Shown here piece by piece: positions 23,789 through 38,293 of a stretch of DNA of 64,000 nucleotides; the stretch's first letter is position 1, and every line of letters starts with the position of its first letter. The stretch lies in NCBI GenBank assembly GCA_905250115.1, contig CAJNOI010000211.1:62001-126000 (forward strand). Direction: 5' to 3'. The position numbers and the translations under genes were made by a program. The notes under the pieces are model-generated. The model saw only the letters and a list, made by a program, of their open reading frames with translations. It did no database searches and was not told where the DNA came from. The stretch comes from Adineta steineri (lineage: Eukaryota > Rotifera > Eurotatoria > Adinetida > Adinetidae).

Positions 23789-25950
23789 TTATGTCCACCA
23801 AAAATTAACAGAAAAACTAGGTAAAAGCGAACGAACATAATGCCAATGACGAGCAGGCATATAAAGCATTTCACCTGGTTGAAGTATAAATTCTAAATAT
23901 GGAACATCTTTAAATAGAGGAAATCGTTCATAATCAGGATTTTCAACGTCAATCTAATCGAAACAATAAATAATATTTCAAAGATTTTTTTGTTTTGTTT
24001 TATTCATTACCGAACTTGTATTATTTAACATAGTTGAACCAAGTGCATATAATCTCGATGAATGAATCGGATCATATAATCGAATATATTTTTCTCCAAC
24101 AACCTACAAAAAGATATAGTTAAGATTCTTTTCTTTTTGGTTTTAATTTACTTGAGCAAGAAGATTTTGTTTTGGATCATTATGCAACGGTGATATTGTT
24201 TGTTTTGGACCAATCCATCTATAAAGAAACAAATAATATTTCTCTCCTCTTTTTTTAAAAGATGAACATACGCATTGAGATCAACTTCTTCATCTTCATT
24301 GTCAGTAGAACTAATATAACAATAATCAGGTATACAAATATCTTTTTTTAAATCAGGAATCTACAACAAAATAATAAAGATATTTTTTGTTTGATAATAC
24401 ACATATATTTCTTTTTACTTGATCTAATAAAGGATGTTGTGCTAGATAACCGCATCTTGATGACTGAAAAAATGAATATTATTCAAGTATATATATTGAT
24501 AAATAAATCAGAGATGGGCAACTCTGACTCGGAGTTGGAGTTAACTCCGGAGTTGACGCTTTAACTCCTTGGAGTTGAAGTGGAGTTAGATCAAAATTTT
24601 GAAAAACTCGGTGGAGCTGGAGTGGAGTTAATGACTGTTTGGAGTGGAGTTGGAGCGGAGTTGGAGCAGAATTTTGAAAAAAATGGGTGGAGTTGGAGTG
24701 GAGTTGGAGTGGAGTTGGAGTGGAGTTGGAGCGGAGTTGGAGTTGAGTTTTGCAAAAATGGGTGGAGTTGGAGTAGAGTTGGTTTTCGTGATTTTTTCTA
24801 ACTCCGATCTAACTCCTGTTGACTTAATTTGTTGAAATAAAGATCTCAAAGTTTTACAGACAAAACATAAATTGATAATCATATTTTTACTTATTGGTTT
24901 CAAATAAAAATATTTCCTGATAAATCTGTATTTTTTTACAATCGTATTGATAAAAAATCTACCTATTAAATCGGAGTGGAGTTAGAAAGAGTTGGAGTTG
25001 GAGTGGTGTACCCCCGGAGTTGCCCATCTCTGAAACAAATACATACTCTTTGTCTACAATACTGATTAACAAAATCTGCTATTGTCATTAGTTTTTGTGT
25101 CCAATCATCATCAGAATAACGACTACCTAATTCAATCGGTACTGTTCGATCACCAGCTAATTTAATTAGATAATCAAAACTAAATAAAACAGATAAAATT
25201 ATAGACAAAAACACAAGTAACGCTCGTCCGATGACTCCCACAATGAAATACCTCCATTTTCTCATTGCTGGCCAATGATCTATGCATCCAGTGAGAATAA
25301 CAGGTTTTTTCTTTTGTATATAACATGTCAGAAATTGTTCAATTGATGGACAATAAATACGTTCAATTGCTTTTGTTAGATCAAGTATTGGAATTGGCAT
25401 CCAATTGAAATTATCATCATTATCAAGACGAATTCGTTTTGGTGAATGAATATCAATATCTTTATCTTGATTATTATTAAAATTTTGATTAATTATAGAA
25501 ATAAGTTCATTGAATTGTTTTTCCAGGATTGGTCCACCAAGTAAAATACCTAAATCACATTTTTTTATAATTTCCTACTGAAAAGAAAATAAGATATTAA
25601 ATATATTGATATTTATAAAATACATTTACTTGATATTGATCATTTTGTATTAATATTCTACAATCAACAAGTACATCAAAATAACAAGCATAGGCATATA
25701 AATATCGATATACATCTTTAACATCTTGCCATATGCCTGTATTTAATTTTTCCCATGAATATTCCAAAAGAATTTTTAAATAAAGTTTACTTTTATCAAT
25801 TTCTTTATTATTAACTAATAGATTTCGAACTATTTCTAAATAATTCAATAAATAAGAATCAATTTGTTCGTCATTTTTTGTAAAATGTTCATAAAAAACA
25901 TTTAAATGAATATCTTCAATAGATTGTTGAATTATGTCATTAAAATTCAT
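23789..25950 (-). CDS. KDM8: KDM8 (JMJD5), JmjC-domain 2-oxoglutarate oxygenase
   Basis: Fe(II)/2-oxoglutarate-dependent JmjC enzyme; vertebrate KDM8 is reported as an arginyl hydroxylase and histone-associated protein. Eight exons: 25950-25630, 25574-25252, 25179-25047, 24463-24419, 24360-24272, 24218-24152, 24103-24011, 23953-23789; 411 residues against 416 in human. Visible family blocks: [69 protein letters not shown] split over exon 6, and [17 protein letters not shown] in the last exon. The HxD iron ligands are the H and D of LHND, and the third histidine lies in HWHYV, so the site looks intact. Intron 3 (25046-24464) has been expanded by a hAT-like MITE. A CTATAG-type acceptor abuts the ATG. 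Confidence 0.95.
24509..25032. mobile_element. hAT-like MITE with internal GGAGTT minisatellite, in a KDM8 intron
   Basis: A 524-bp insertion bounded by terminal inverted repeats CAGAGATGGGCAACTC (24509-24524) and GAGTTGCCCATCTCTG (25017-25032), 16 of 16 bases complementary. The flanks AAATAAAT (24501-24508) and AAACAAAT (25033-25040) agree at 7 of 8 positions, as an aged 8-bp target-site duplication. CAGnGnTGGGCAA ends and 8-bp duplications are typical of hAT elements. No transposase frame is present, so it is non-autonomous. It sits in the intron between exons 3 and 4 of KDM8 and leaves both splice sites intact. Confidence 0.85.
24535..24800 (+). repeat. GGAGTTGGAGT minisatellite within the MITE
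   Basis: Tandem degenerate units built on GGAGTTGGAGTGGAGTTGG fill the left half of the MITE, with interspersed AAAATTTTGAAAAA-type spacers at about 24594, 24672 and 24750 that repeat roughly every 80 bp. A short inverted counterpart (AACTCC runs) lies at about 24800 and more GGAGTT units at 24974-25015. The open frames across it are low-complexity artefacts. Confidence 0.75.
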
Positions 25951-26100
25951 CTATAAAAGTAAGGAATTTATTTTTTTTATAAATATCAAGTGTAATAAAA
26001 GAGAATAAAGCAAGTTTTTTTCTAGATATTTTTCTATTTTGTTTAACTAAAAGAAAAAAGAATTTCGCTGGATTGAAAAAATAAAGAAATGAATAATAAA
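25951..26100 (-). promoter_or_regulatory. 150-bp gene junction with candidate trans-splice acceptor
   Basis: Between the LETM1 stop and the KDM8 start. On the minus strand it ends CTTACTTTTATAG with AG at 25951-25952, directly before the ATG. AT-rich; no recognisable promoter element. Confidence 0.45.
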
Positions 26101-28607
<2,507 letters not shown>

Positions 28608-28673
28608 TCTATGGATTTAATCCAATAATATTAATACATATTTAAAAAAAGAAAACTAATCTAAAAATAAATT
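28608..28673 (-). promoter_or_regulatory. 66-bp gene junction with candidate trans-splice acceptor
   Basis: Between the ADAL stop and the LETM1 start. On the minus strand it ends AAATCCATAG with AG at 28609-28610, 1 nt before the LETM1 ATG. A second AG after TTTATTTTTAG lies just past the ADAL stop. Confidence 0.45.
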
Positions 28674-29681
28674 TCATTGTTTTAAAAAAAATTCCTTTAA
28701 TTTTTTTTGACAAAAGTCAATCATATTTTTATCAAAAATAAGATTACATGTTTGTAACATAAAATCATAGATTTCTTGTTTTGTTAAATTAAATGTTTGT
28801 ACTAAATCAAATATTTCTGATGATAAACAACAATTCATTAAACCACTATCATCTGTACATATTGCTAATGGATGTTTATTTTTATAAAATAAATTAAAAT
28901 GATGTTCAGTTAAATTTGTTAATTTCATCGTTAATAAATTAGATGTAGGACATAATTCAAGTGGAATTTTTTCTTTTATAACACGTTGTTCTTGCTCATT
29001 TGTACGAAAATTAAAATGACCAAGACGTGTTGGTTTATAATTAATTATTAAATTATTTTCATTTAAACATTCTTCATCAGGTAATTCACCGATATGTATT
29101 GTTGTTGATAAATTTCTATCTTTTGCTAAATTAAATACAGGAAGAAAACGTTCAAATGATTTTATATTTGGATCACCAGATAAATCTAAACCAACAACAT
29201 ATGTACGATATTTTTCAGCTAGTTTTAATGTTTCCATAGCTTGTTCTAATGTTTGTGTTCTATCAATACTTAATATTAAACGTGAACAAATTTTTTCTTC
29301 ATATTCTCTTATTATTTCAATAATTGCTTCAATATAATTTGATGATGGAATTTTTCCATTATCAAAAGAACGTGGGCGTGTTCGAAGTTCAACATACATA
29401 ACATTATCATCAATAAAATCTTCTAATGTTTCACGTGTAATACGACGAATATCATCTAAATTTGTAACACATGAACGAAGTAAAGCAAATTTTTCGAAAA
29501 CATTCGCCATTCTTGAATGTGTATCACCGGAAGAAAAATTCTTATCAAGTGTATCAAGACGTATTTGATCATCAGATGATGTAAGTAGTTGACGAAATGT
29601 TGATGAGCGAATACATCCATTTAAATGTGCATGAAGTTCAATTTTTGGTATTGATTGACAAAAATAACGTAGATCAGCCAT
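28674..29681 (-). CDS. ADAL: ADAL, N6-methyl-AMP deaminase (adenosine deaminase-like)
   Basis: Zinc-dependent metal-hydrolase-fold deaminase; the ADAL/MAPDA group hydrolyses N6-methyl-AMP to IMP. A single exon of 335 residues, the first gene of the minus-strand block. Motifs in order: HAHLNG at 17-22 (two zinc histidines), GLDLSGDP at 164-171, HIGELPDE at 196-203 (zinc His and catalytic Glu in the ADA pattern), GH at 221-222, LELCPTSN at 241-248 and CTDDSG at 275-280 (aspartate pair). Length and motif order match ADAL rather than the secreted ADGF proteins, and no signal peptide is present. It is the only intronless gene in the block. No acceptor-like AG directly precedes its ATG, as expected for the first gene of an operon, which would use its own promoter in 29682-30043. 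Confidence 0.92.
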   Translation of the reverse strand: MADLRYFCQSIPKIELHAHLNGCIRSSTFRQLLTSSDDQIRLDTLDKNFSSGDTHSRMANVFEKFALLRSCVTNLDDIRRITRETLEDFIDDNVMYVELRTRPRSFDNGKIPSSNYIEAIIEIIREYEEKICSRLILSIDRTQTLEQAMETLKLAEKYRTYVVGLDLSGDPNIKSFERFLPVFNLAKDRNLSTTIHIGELPDEECLNENNLIINYKPTRLGHFNFRTNEQEQRVIKEKIPLELCPTSNLLTMKLTNLTEHHFNLFYKNKHPLAICTDDSGLMNCCLSSEIFDLVQTFNLTKQEIYDFMLQTCNLIFDKNMIDFCQKKLKEFFLKQ

Positions 29682-30043
29682 TGTTTATAATAAAAATTCG
29701 AAAATAATAATAATAACTAGGACAATTTAATAGTATGATTTATACATACGATAGAAGCGCTACTTTCCAATGATTAAAAATATTTGTAGGTAGCGCTAAT
29801 AATCCATGCATATATTTTTATGGATGGAGCTGCTTTCTTTATAATAATAATAGCGACAAGATAAAAAAAATCCCGACTGAATCTAATAATTGGGTTATTA
29901 ATTAAATAATGAAATTATTTTTTCTACAGGTTAATTTCTATATATGTTTACATAAGTCATATCATTGAAATATAAATATTTTTCTTTTTCCATTTATTCT
30001 ATTAATAGTATCATCTACCTGACATAGTTGAAAAATCAAGAAA
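29682..30043. promoter_or_regulatory. Divergent intergenic region between ADAL (-) and acid phosphatase (+)
   Basis: These 362 bp separate two genes transcribed away from each other, so both promoters must lie here. The sequence is AT-rich; I see no conserved promoter motif that I would defend. Confidence 0.5.
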
Positions 30044-31325
30044 ATGTATCTCACGTTTTTCTTATATTTCGCAGTTTTTTATCAATCATCAATAGGATTT
30101 TCGACTAATTTTGGTAGGTTAATTTTAAATGTATTTATTCATGACTCTCTATATATTTTTAGGTCGATATGATTTATCGGCTAAAAATAGTGCTGATGAT
30201 ATAACACGTTTTTTTGTCGTTGGTGATTGGGGTGGTTTACCATTTTTACCCTATGAAACACCATCTGAAAATGCTGTAGCAAAAGCTATGGGTAAATTAG
30301 GTACAGAATTAAACACTAGTTTTCAATTGGCATTGGGAGATAATTTTTATTTTGATGGTGTTCGATCAGCTAATGATCCACGATTTGAAGTAAAAATATA
30401 TTCTTATACTTGATATAGTAGATTATTATTCGATTATTTTTAGCATACATTTGAACATGTATTTTCAGCAACTTCATTACAAACTCCATGGTATGTTTTA
30501 GCTGGTAATCATGATCATTTAGGTAATGTTTCAGCACAAATTCAATATGGTAAAACATCGAAACGATGGTAAATAATTAATAAAAGATTTTTATTTAATT
30601 AAAAAATAATAAATATAGGATATTTCCGGATTATTTTTATACATTTTCACTTTGGCAAAGTGATAAACAAAAGAAAATAATTGATTTCATTATGATTGAT
30701 ACTGTTATACTTTGTGGTGGTACAAATTTATCAGATTGGGAACATGCTCCATTGGAGGGACCTGAAAAACCACATGTAGCTGAAATTTATTGGCAATGGA
30801 TTGAAGAACAACTTCAACAATCGACGTATGTCATCTATAGAAAAATTATATATATTTAACTAATATAATCTTGTAGTGCTCCATATTTAATTGTCAGTGG
30901 TCATTATCCAATATATTCAGTTGCTGAACATGGTCCAACACAATGTCTTCTTGATCGTCTTCGACCATTACTTCATCAATATAAAGCAACAACTTATCTT
31001 TGTGGACATGATCATAATCTTCAAGTAAATAGTTTTGATATATTTATTGATCTTTTAAAATAACTGCAATCTTTTTTAGCATTTAGTTGATGATATGAAC
31101 GAAACACATTTAAATTATTTTGTTGTTGGTGCTGCCAACTTCATATCAAATAATCATGATCATGCGAAAGATGTACCACCTAACTCATTGAAATTTTTCT
31201 GGGCTGGTTCAATTGTATTTGGTGGTTTCGGTTTAATCGAAGTTAATAATGTACAAATGAACTTCTCGTTTATTGATCGTTCAGAAAAAACTTTATATCA
31301 AACAACTATGATACCACGTTTTTAA
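30044..31325 (+). CDS. ACP5: Purple (tartrate-resistant) acid phosphatase, ACP5-like, paralog 1
   Basis: Secreted or lysosomal binuclear metallophosphatase. Six exons: 30044-30113, 30163-30389, 30444-30568, 30619-30825, 30877-31024, 31080-31325; 340 residues, typical for the small animal PAPs. Residues 1-19 form a signal peptide ([19 protein letters not shown]). All five metal-binding blocks are present: GDWGG (43-47), LGDNFY, AGNHDH, SGHYP and CGHDH. The residues that ligate the two metals are therefore kept. The exon lengths 70, 227, 125, 207, 148, 246 are identical to those of the paralog at 41094, showing an intact gene duplication. Substrate specificity cannot be read from sequence. Confidence 0.95.
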
Positions 31326-32288
31326 TATGTTATACTTAAGATTTAAGAAAAAAACAACTTGAAATATTTTATTATTGTAATTTTTGTATTTCTCATATAA
31401 AATTGAGTCTAGAATTATTATCTAGACTTCATTGCGTATTATATATTTATTCTATCACACGAACTTTACTCTTATATCATTCGATGGCGAGTTCATCAGA
31501 AGAAAAGATGCGCTAAAATTTTTGATTTTCATACGTATCTCCCAATTGTGCATTTAAAAATGTGAACATGCGATAGAACCGATCACTGTATGCGTCCTGC
31601 CGTATATACAATAACTCTTCGAAGAGTACTCCGATTGCGATGAAATTTTGTACATAGAATTGTCTCATGAATACCTCGTTCGAGTTGAAAAATGAGAATG
31701 ATTCGTCAAAGGATTACAAAATAGTATACAAAACCGTGATGAACAAGAAAGTTAAGGAATATATTTCAAAGATAATTTCTTTAGTTGAAATATGAGTATC
31801 GTCTTGTGAGTCATCATAATCTATTTGGGCATCAAAACTATTCTAGCAAGCCGTTTTTTCTGAAATTCGATAAGGTAATCTTTGATCTTTTTCAAGGAAA
31901 TGTGTTTTTTTAAACAGTTTGATTAAGATCAATCTTTTGTCAATTATTTTTATTTTTTGAAGTACACTTAACACTCAGATTGAAATAGGAGGCTTCTCTA
32001 TTTATTATTGATCTTCATGATTGTCAAAGTCAATAGATATGAGCTTAAACGTTTGTAATCGACAAATTTATAGTTGTCATTAAATCTTCCAACTCAGAAC
32101 TTCGAGCTTAACTTCGTAAGCCATTTGTTAGTGACTGTCAGAAATTCATTATAAATAGTTCTCGCTACTTCATGCTTTCATTATGTGAATATTAAAAAAG
32201 ATTGCTCGTTATTATAAATGTTATACTACCTACTGATTTTGTGTGGCTGTGAAAATCCGTACATACTAGATATATTAATAGTTGATTC
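31326..32288. other. Intergenic region between convergent genes
   Basis: About 960 bp between the 3' ends of the acid phosphatase (+) and the DUF229 gene (-). No open frame of note, no repeat and no RNA gene recognised. Confidence 0.5.
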
Positions 32289-34884
32289 TTAGGGATGAAC
32301 ACTGCTAGTATTCACAACTGTGTCCCCTATCATTGTTTTTATTTTATTATTCATATCTATAGTAGTACTAGGAATAGTTGTGTTAATTAACAAACTCGAA
32401 CAGTAACAAATTTCTCGCAAGTCTGGTCGTTTTTGAGCAATACAAGCCGACGTTTCGCCATACTTATTCGTTCGACTAAGATGCCGTCGTTGAATATCGA
32501 ATGTTTTTGTCTTTGGATCATATCCAGCTGTCACTTCAAATCGAGCTTCACCGGGCTTTGTTTCAAATTGAATCTGATAGAATCTGCTTTCATTTGTCTG
32601 ATGTAACGAGCTGTTTTTATCGTTTGAATGAATAGAGTTCGAACGATGATCATCGTTTTTTAACTGACTAGCTTTGTTTACTCGAAATAGACTAAGGGTA
32701 GCACATTCTTGTTTGTATTCTGACGCGAACTTATTCAGAAAATCAACGACAGCTTGACTATACTGCTGAATGATTAGTTCATTAGTCGATATGTCCTGCC
32801 AATTATAACAAGCACACCAATGTTGCGCTACATCAGCTTGTGCACAAGTTCGATTTTCAGGCACTAATTCGAATAAACTGATTGAACGGTTCGATTTCGA
32901 TTGATAATGATCGTTCGAATGAAAGTCGAAAAGATGTTCGAATGTTTCATGAATATCAAACGGTGTTGTCAATCGATGTGAATTCAAACGTAAATTTCTC
33001 ATAATTGTTGGATATTGTGCTTGAAACTTAGGTGGCATTCGAATGGACATAAAAGGTAAACGTTCTTCCAATTTGCCTTGATAAGTCTTTCTCAATGATG
33101 CGAACCGAGCACCATGATCAGTCATAATGACGAGCATCGTGTGATCTAAATACCCATTTGTTTGCATCATTTGAAGAAAAGCTAAGAGTTCGTTATCAGC
33201 GTACGGTAAACGATTATTAGAATCATGTGAATAATGGGAATGGAATAGATACGAAAATTTTGGTTGATGACGATACATATCGAAGAGATTGCGAATCCAA
33301 TCGAACATCGCTTGGAGACGAGTGATCGAACCAAAACAATGTGGCCTCGACGTTTTCTGTGGTTCTGCAAACCTATAGAAAGGACGACCGAAATGATCCA
33401 CGGGTGGATTACGAAAACCTAATAGACGATATTGAAATGTACCAACATTCTGCATATCTTCAGCCCATTGTGTCACATAACCATTATCTAAGCGATATAA
33501 GAAATAAAAAGAAAATGAAAGATATTAAAGCTTTTGAAAAGATCTGTTGTTCTCATATAGACAAAAACTGAAACTCGACCTAGTCTGACATATGACCAGT
33601 TTACAATTTTGATTATACAATGATTTTTTATCGATGGATATCAAGGAAGCTGCTTATTAAATGAAATTTTGAACATGAAGTTTTTTGAGATATAAGATTG
33701 CAGAATACTGTGAGATTGTTCAGTAAATCCTAAAGATCATTTTGTTACAAATATTCTACCAATGCTTTTACCTCTGAATTGTTTCCAAATCCAAGGAAAA
33801 TCATCGACAGTTTGAGCACCTGCATAGCCTCGTCGTGATTCGGGTAGTTCGCGTTCTGTTTGTCCGGTCAGAATAGGAAAAAGTGCTGCTGGCGTACCAT
33901 CACCGACAATATTGTAGCCTATGAATTATTGTGTTTAATTAATTGATGATGAATAATAAATATTCGTAAAGAACTAACCTTTCATAACAATAGCACCAAG
34001 TTCTTTAATTAGATACGAATAGGTTTTCGGTAAAAATCGCATGAAAGTCATACGAGATACCGAATCAAAGCCAAACATCAGAACATTGTATCCGAGATGA
34101 GTCTGTATCATTGGTTTCTGCATACTCCTACAATTAAAGATTACGTATATAAAGAATTAAAGATATACATATTCACCTTGCATGTAAGAGAGGATCAAAC
34201 ATCAGTCCCATGTGAGGGTTTGAATAGGTACTATTATCTTGTGCTTTGCAATCGATATGAAAGAAATCGGATACTAAAGGCATTTTGTCGACGACTGGAA
34301 ATATCCGATCACCTTTTTCCGTTTTGAAATCATCGTTCACTCGAATAATAGGAGTATAGCCACACATAATTGATCCATGTTTCTGTAGGGCTTGTTGTGA
34401 TAGTCGAACGGTACCTAAATCAATATTCGAATGAGTGTCGATCTTTTACAATCTTTCTTAGTGCTGTCTTTGCACGGCAACACTCAAGTGTTGATATACA
34501 AAAATAGCACTGTATTTACTAACCGTTCTCCACATATATCCAATTATTGTCTTTTTCACACTCTGGTTTTGGTTGATTTACCGGCTGTAGATGTTTCCAA
34601 ATTTCAGGATTATCGATCGTTAATGTAGGATAGTGACAAGCCAAATGAGCCGTATCGAAGTACTCTTCGCGTAGAAGATGAAGATTAGAAGTGAGCTTAA
34701 TTTTTGCATCATTGAGATCAGTTTCATCTACGATAAACAATCTATTCGGTTCATGAAGTGGCGTAATAGTGACACGGGAAAATATCACAATCAAAATGAT
34801 GGTTATAATGCCAACACACAATACCAGAGTGGAAGCAGGACTCCTTCTTGGACGACAATAACGACACCATCGACGTATATTCAT
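32289..34884 (-). CDS. DUF229 family alkaline-phosphatase/sulfatase-fold type II membrane protein
   Basis: Member of the DUF229 family (Pfam PF02995), common in nematodes, insects and rotifers; enzymatic activity is not established to my knowledge. Five exons: 34884-34524, 34414-34177, 34127-33979, 33918-33772, 33487-32289; 697 residues. An N-terminal basic stretch (RRWCRYCRPRRSP) precedes one membrane segment (LVLCVGIITIILIVIFS, about 21-37), giving a type II topology with a lumenal or extracellular catalytic part. The sulfatase-like core is visible: FGFDSVSRMTFMRFLP (metal Asp and Ser), YNIVGDGTPAALFPILTG, HSHYSHD and VIMTDHGARF (DHG metal site). The last about 170 residues are Cys-containing and unrecognised. 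Intron 4 is 284 bp, long for this region. No other function should be assumed. Confidence 0.9.
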
Positions 34885-35339
34885 AGTTTATTCATATCTG
34901 AAGAAAAAGAAAATGTACTTTTAATCAAAGCGCAATCTTTTATAAGATACAATGCTGAAGTCGTCTGAAGCAGATTTAACAAAAAACAGATCAAACGAAT
35001 GTGTCATCAAAATCTGCGTATACATATGAGTCACTACAAAAGTTTTTCTGCCTAGTTCTTCTAAAAGTGTCCCTTTGATTTTAAGTATTCTGTCATAATA
35101 CTTAGATATATTTATGGTTATGTGCAAAGTTTTAGACTTTTATGTCTTGCACTTTGCTCTGATCTGCAGTTCCTTTTCTGCTTGATACACGTAACCTGCT
35201 AACGGATGATTTATTATAAATCAGAGAATTTTGTATTTTATACTTTTATTCCTAAATATGTTTCATTACAAAAAAAGCTCTATAATCTACAGAGGATAAC
35301 TAATCTTACATTTGCATTTTCGTGTTCAAAAATCGACAA

Positions 35340-35595
35340 AATTCTGAGCAATCAAATTTCAACGTTACGAAAATAATATTTTTTTGATAAAAGACGAAGT
35401 CTTTTTTTTTTATTTCATCTCTGCTTTAATTCATATCTTTTATTAAACAGGAAGCAAAATATAATACAAGCTACACCGTCAATAGTCCAAAAATTTATAT
35501 AAGTCAGCTTATTTTACAGCTGTATTCATTTTCTTTGAATATCGACAAAATTCTCACTTATCAAATTTCAACGTTGCAAAAAAGTGATATCTTTT
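35340..35595. repeat. Diverged direct repeat, spacing about 210 bp
   Basis: The block ATCGACAAAATTCT....ATCAAATTTCAACGTT occurs at about 35331-35366 and again at about 35540-35575, each followed by a poorly conserved AT-rich tail with GTCTTTTT...ATCT. Origin unknown; possibly an old tandem duplication. Confidence 0.45.
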
Positions 35596-35829
35596 GTTTG
35601 CCATAAGTGCGTCTTTTTCTTATCTGTCATCTTATACGTTTTATTTTAGTTGTGTCCTTTTTATTGTGATAATGAAATCAAAATTCTCTCAACTACTTAT
35701 GACAGCATCGAGAATTAGTTCCTCAAAATGCTATTTATTTTGAAAAAAAAGTAGATAATTAACTTACGCTTTACACTGTAGCTTGTAGAGCTTTTCACGC
35801 TACATCTTCTGCTATATTTTTTTTAATAA

Positions 35830-35881
35830 AGGGTGAATATGAGTGAGAGAGAAATACTGATACCCACACTCACTCCCTCAA
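35830..35881. repeat. Decayed inverted-repeat element with telomere-like arms
   Basis: AGGGTGAATATGAGTGAGAG ... TACCCACACTCACTCCCTCAA. The right arm still shows the family ending; the left arm has accumulated changes. Confidence 0.5.
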
Positions 35882-36786
35882 TTTCTATGTGTCTATTTTC
35901 ATTTTTCGATCAACAGTGTTATTATTATATCCTAGTCGATTTAATACACAATCTAGTATTCATCGCAACTTTTTAGAAACTCATTCTAGTGTAGTACTAA
36001 TTTTACCTACGATAATTTTCATTCAAATAAATGAATATTGTTTTTTTTAGAGAAATAATAATTGTCTAGTTATGATCTCAACGACTCGCGTACGTATTCA
36101 CATATATAAATCTCTTATTCTCAAATCAATTTACTCTTCGACGAACGAGCACATCGGAAAAAAAACCTTCAAATATTTGTAATGTGATTTGCTGTATTTG
36201 CTGTAGAAAGAAAAGTAAGAGAAAAGTGCGCAGATGGATTAAGTTAATAAAAATATCAAATAACATAATAACTTACTCTGAATGACAATATCAGTTAATA
36301 TTTACTTGATAATTCCATTTATCTATACATTTCTCTCTTTCTTTCTTCTTCTTGAAAAGAAACTCTTCGTAATTTTATCATAATCGCCGCAGTCAGTTCT
36401 CATATTTCGTTGCCTGAAGAATCTTTCAATAGAATAATCTACGATCTTATTTTGAGGTTATAACAGATCAATTTGTAACTTTTGATTTATAATATCAAAG
36501 TATAACTTGATCTATAACTCATGAAAATTGTAAATTTTGATTTACAGTCACTCAGTTTCTTGATCAGAAAGTTATTTGAGTGACAACTTTGAATCGCAGT
36601 CAATGAACATCACAGAAATAAAAATTCTTTCAGTATTTTGCGCTCTTTGATATCTTATCGATGTATTTTTTTTCTTCAATCAAATGTTTTAGACAAAATA
36701 TACAATTATCTTTATAATGTGTTACGATTTCTTGTAATAGAGAAACATATTTTTTAGGGATATGACTACACTTGATTAACAATGCA

Positions 36787-38293
36787 ATGTCGACGATTGA
36801 ACTTGATGCAAACAAAATCGACAGATATGAACCTGCGCATGACAATTCATTATCTCAAAACGCGACTGATGAGCATATATCTCATTCGATAATATTTCGT
36901 GCGATGATTCTTTTTCAAGTGATCGCCTATGGTTCTTATTCAGTTTTAGTACATCTTTGTGAGCGTAATGGTACCATTATGTTCTCTTCTGCGACGATGA
37001 ATTTGGTTCTTGAACTTGTCAAGCTCGCCTTTTCTTTCGTAGCTCTATTTTGTAATAGAGAACAACCATTTGTCATAAATACTACAAAACGATCGTTAAT
37101 TCGTCATTCTTTGTACTACTCAGTGCCGGGTCTACTTTATTTTATAAATAACAATCTTGCCGTTCACATGCAAGCTCACATGGATCCTGCGTCGTATCAA
37201 ATTTTATCACATTTTAAGATCGCTTCAACAGCCATTCTCTATCGACTTATTATTAAAAAGAAACTTTTGCGTCAACAATGGATTGCCATAACGCTACTGT
37301 TCTCTGGTGGTCTCTTCTACAGTTTAGGTATGTTCTTCTTGGGGAATAAAGTAAGAGTTATAAGAGTTACGTGATACAAGATTATTGACCGTTGAGTAAT
37401 TAATTAGTAATTAGCATTGCCAAAATGCATCTTATACATCTTAAAAAGTTAGTCGATGTGAGTGACAAGCACTTTTGAGCTAGAAGCTGTTATATAATTT
37501 TACAGTTCGACTCGGACGCAATGCATCTGGTAGGGGTTATAAGATGCTGTAATACAGATGACTTCTTTTGATAATTTTAAAGGCTTGCTAAAATTCTTGA
37601 GAGTTTCTCAAGAATTTAAGATAGTTGAATGATCTGTGTGTTTTCCCTTGCACCGAGAACGTATTCTAAGAATCTAACCTATTATAATAAACACGAAAGA
37701 CGTGAAAGCTGTGGTCTTTGACAAAATCTATTAGGAAGTTCTTTATATAGAGCTAAACTTTGTATACATTTATGTGTTAATTCTTCTTTGAAGGAACGAT
37801 CACGAACTCCGCAATGGTATCACAGACCAATTTGACAATAATGTTTATTCGTCCATGGGGACTTTCAATGATTTTCGTCTATTGTACACTAAGCGGTCTG
37901 GCTGGCGTCTATAACGAATGGATTCTGAAAAAGTACTATACAGAATCTCTTCATCTACAAAATATATATCTTTATACATATGGATTTCTCTTCAATTTTA
38001 TTCCGGCAATAGGAATACCATTGCTATATACTCGATCATTTCTTCAGGTGAATCCATTCGAAGGTTTCTCAATCTATACATGGTTACTAATTGGGACTCA
38101 AGCACTTAATGGTTTGTTCATGTCAGCTTTAATTAAGCATACATCGAATATAATTCGTTTATTTGTTATTTCTTTTTCATTGATCGTAACAACGATTTTA
38201 TCGGTTGCAATTTTTCACCTATCATTAAATGTCTACTTTTTTATTTCTTTTACTACCATGATGTGCGCTCTCTGGCTTTACTATTCTAAATAA
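36787..38293 (+). CDS. SLC35A4: SLC35A4-type nucleotide-sugar transporter-like protein
   Basis: Golgi/ER multi-pass transporter of the SLC35A family; SLC35A4 itself has been linked to UDP/CDP-sugar handling but its substrate is unsettled. Two exons, 36787-37327 and 37794-38293, give 346 residues (human 324). About ten hydrophobic segments are visible. Signature blocks: GSYSVLVHLC, ELVKLAFSF, LYFINNNLAVHMQ, MDPASYQILSHFKIASTAILYR in exon 1 and SGLAGVYNEWILKK, LHLQNIYLYTYGFLFN, QALNGLFMSALIKHTSNIIRLF in exon 2. They align along the whole family. The ATG at 36787 is chosen because it is the first in frame; a TTG further upstream is not a likely start. The second exon begins GGAACGATC after TTTGAAG, the only acceptor keeping the frame. 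The 466-bp intron is large for this region. Confidence 0.9.

Larger units (their letters stand above)
34885..36786. other. Divergent intergenic region
   Basis: About 1.9 kb between DUF229 (-) and SLC35A4-like (+). It contains one decayed inverted-repeat element at 35830-35881. Several ATTCTGAGCAATCAAATTTCAACGTT-like segments recur near 35340 and 35550 (CAAAATTCTxACxxATCAAATTTCAACGTT), suggesting a small diverged direct repeat about 210 bp apart. An acceptor-like TTTTTTAG (AG 36758-36759) precedes the next gene by 27 nt. Confidence 0.45.

Noticed and set aside
24580-24903. Open frames with [10 protein letters not shown] or [11 protein letters not shown] repeats
   Set aside because: They are produced by the GGAGTT minisatellite inside the MITE, which lies in a KDM8 intron.
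36772-36786. Upstream start (TTG) extending the SLC35A4-like protein by five residues
   Set aside because: The first in-frame ATG is at 36787, and the residues before it have no family support.
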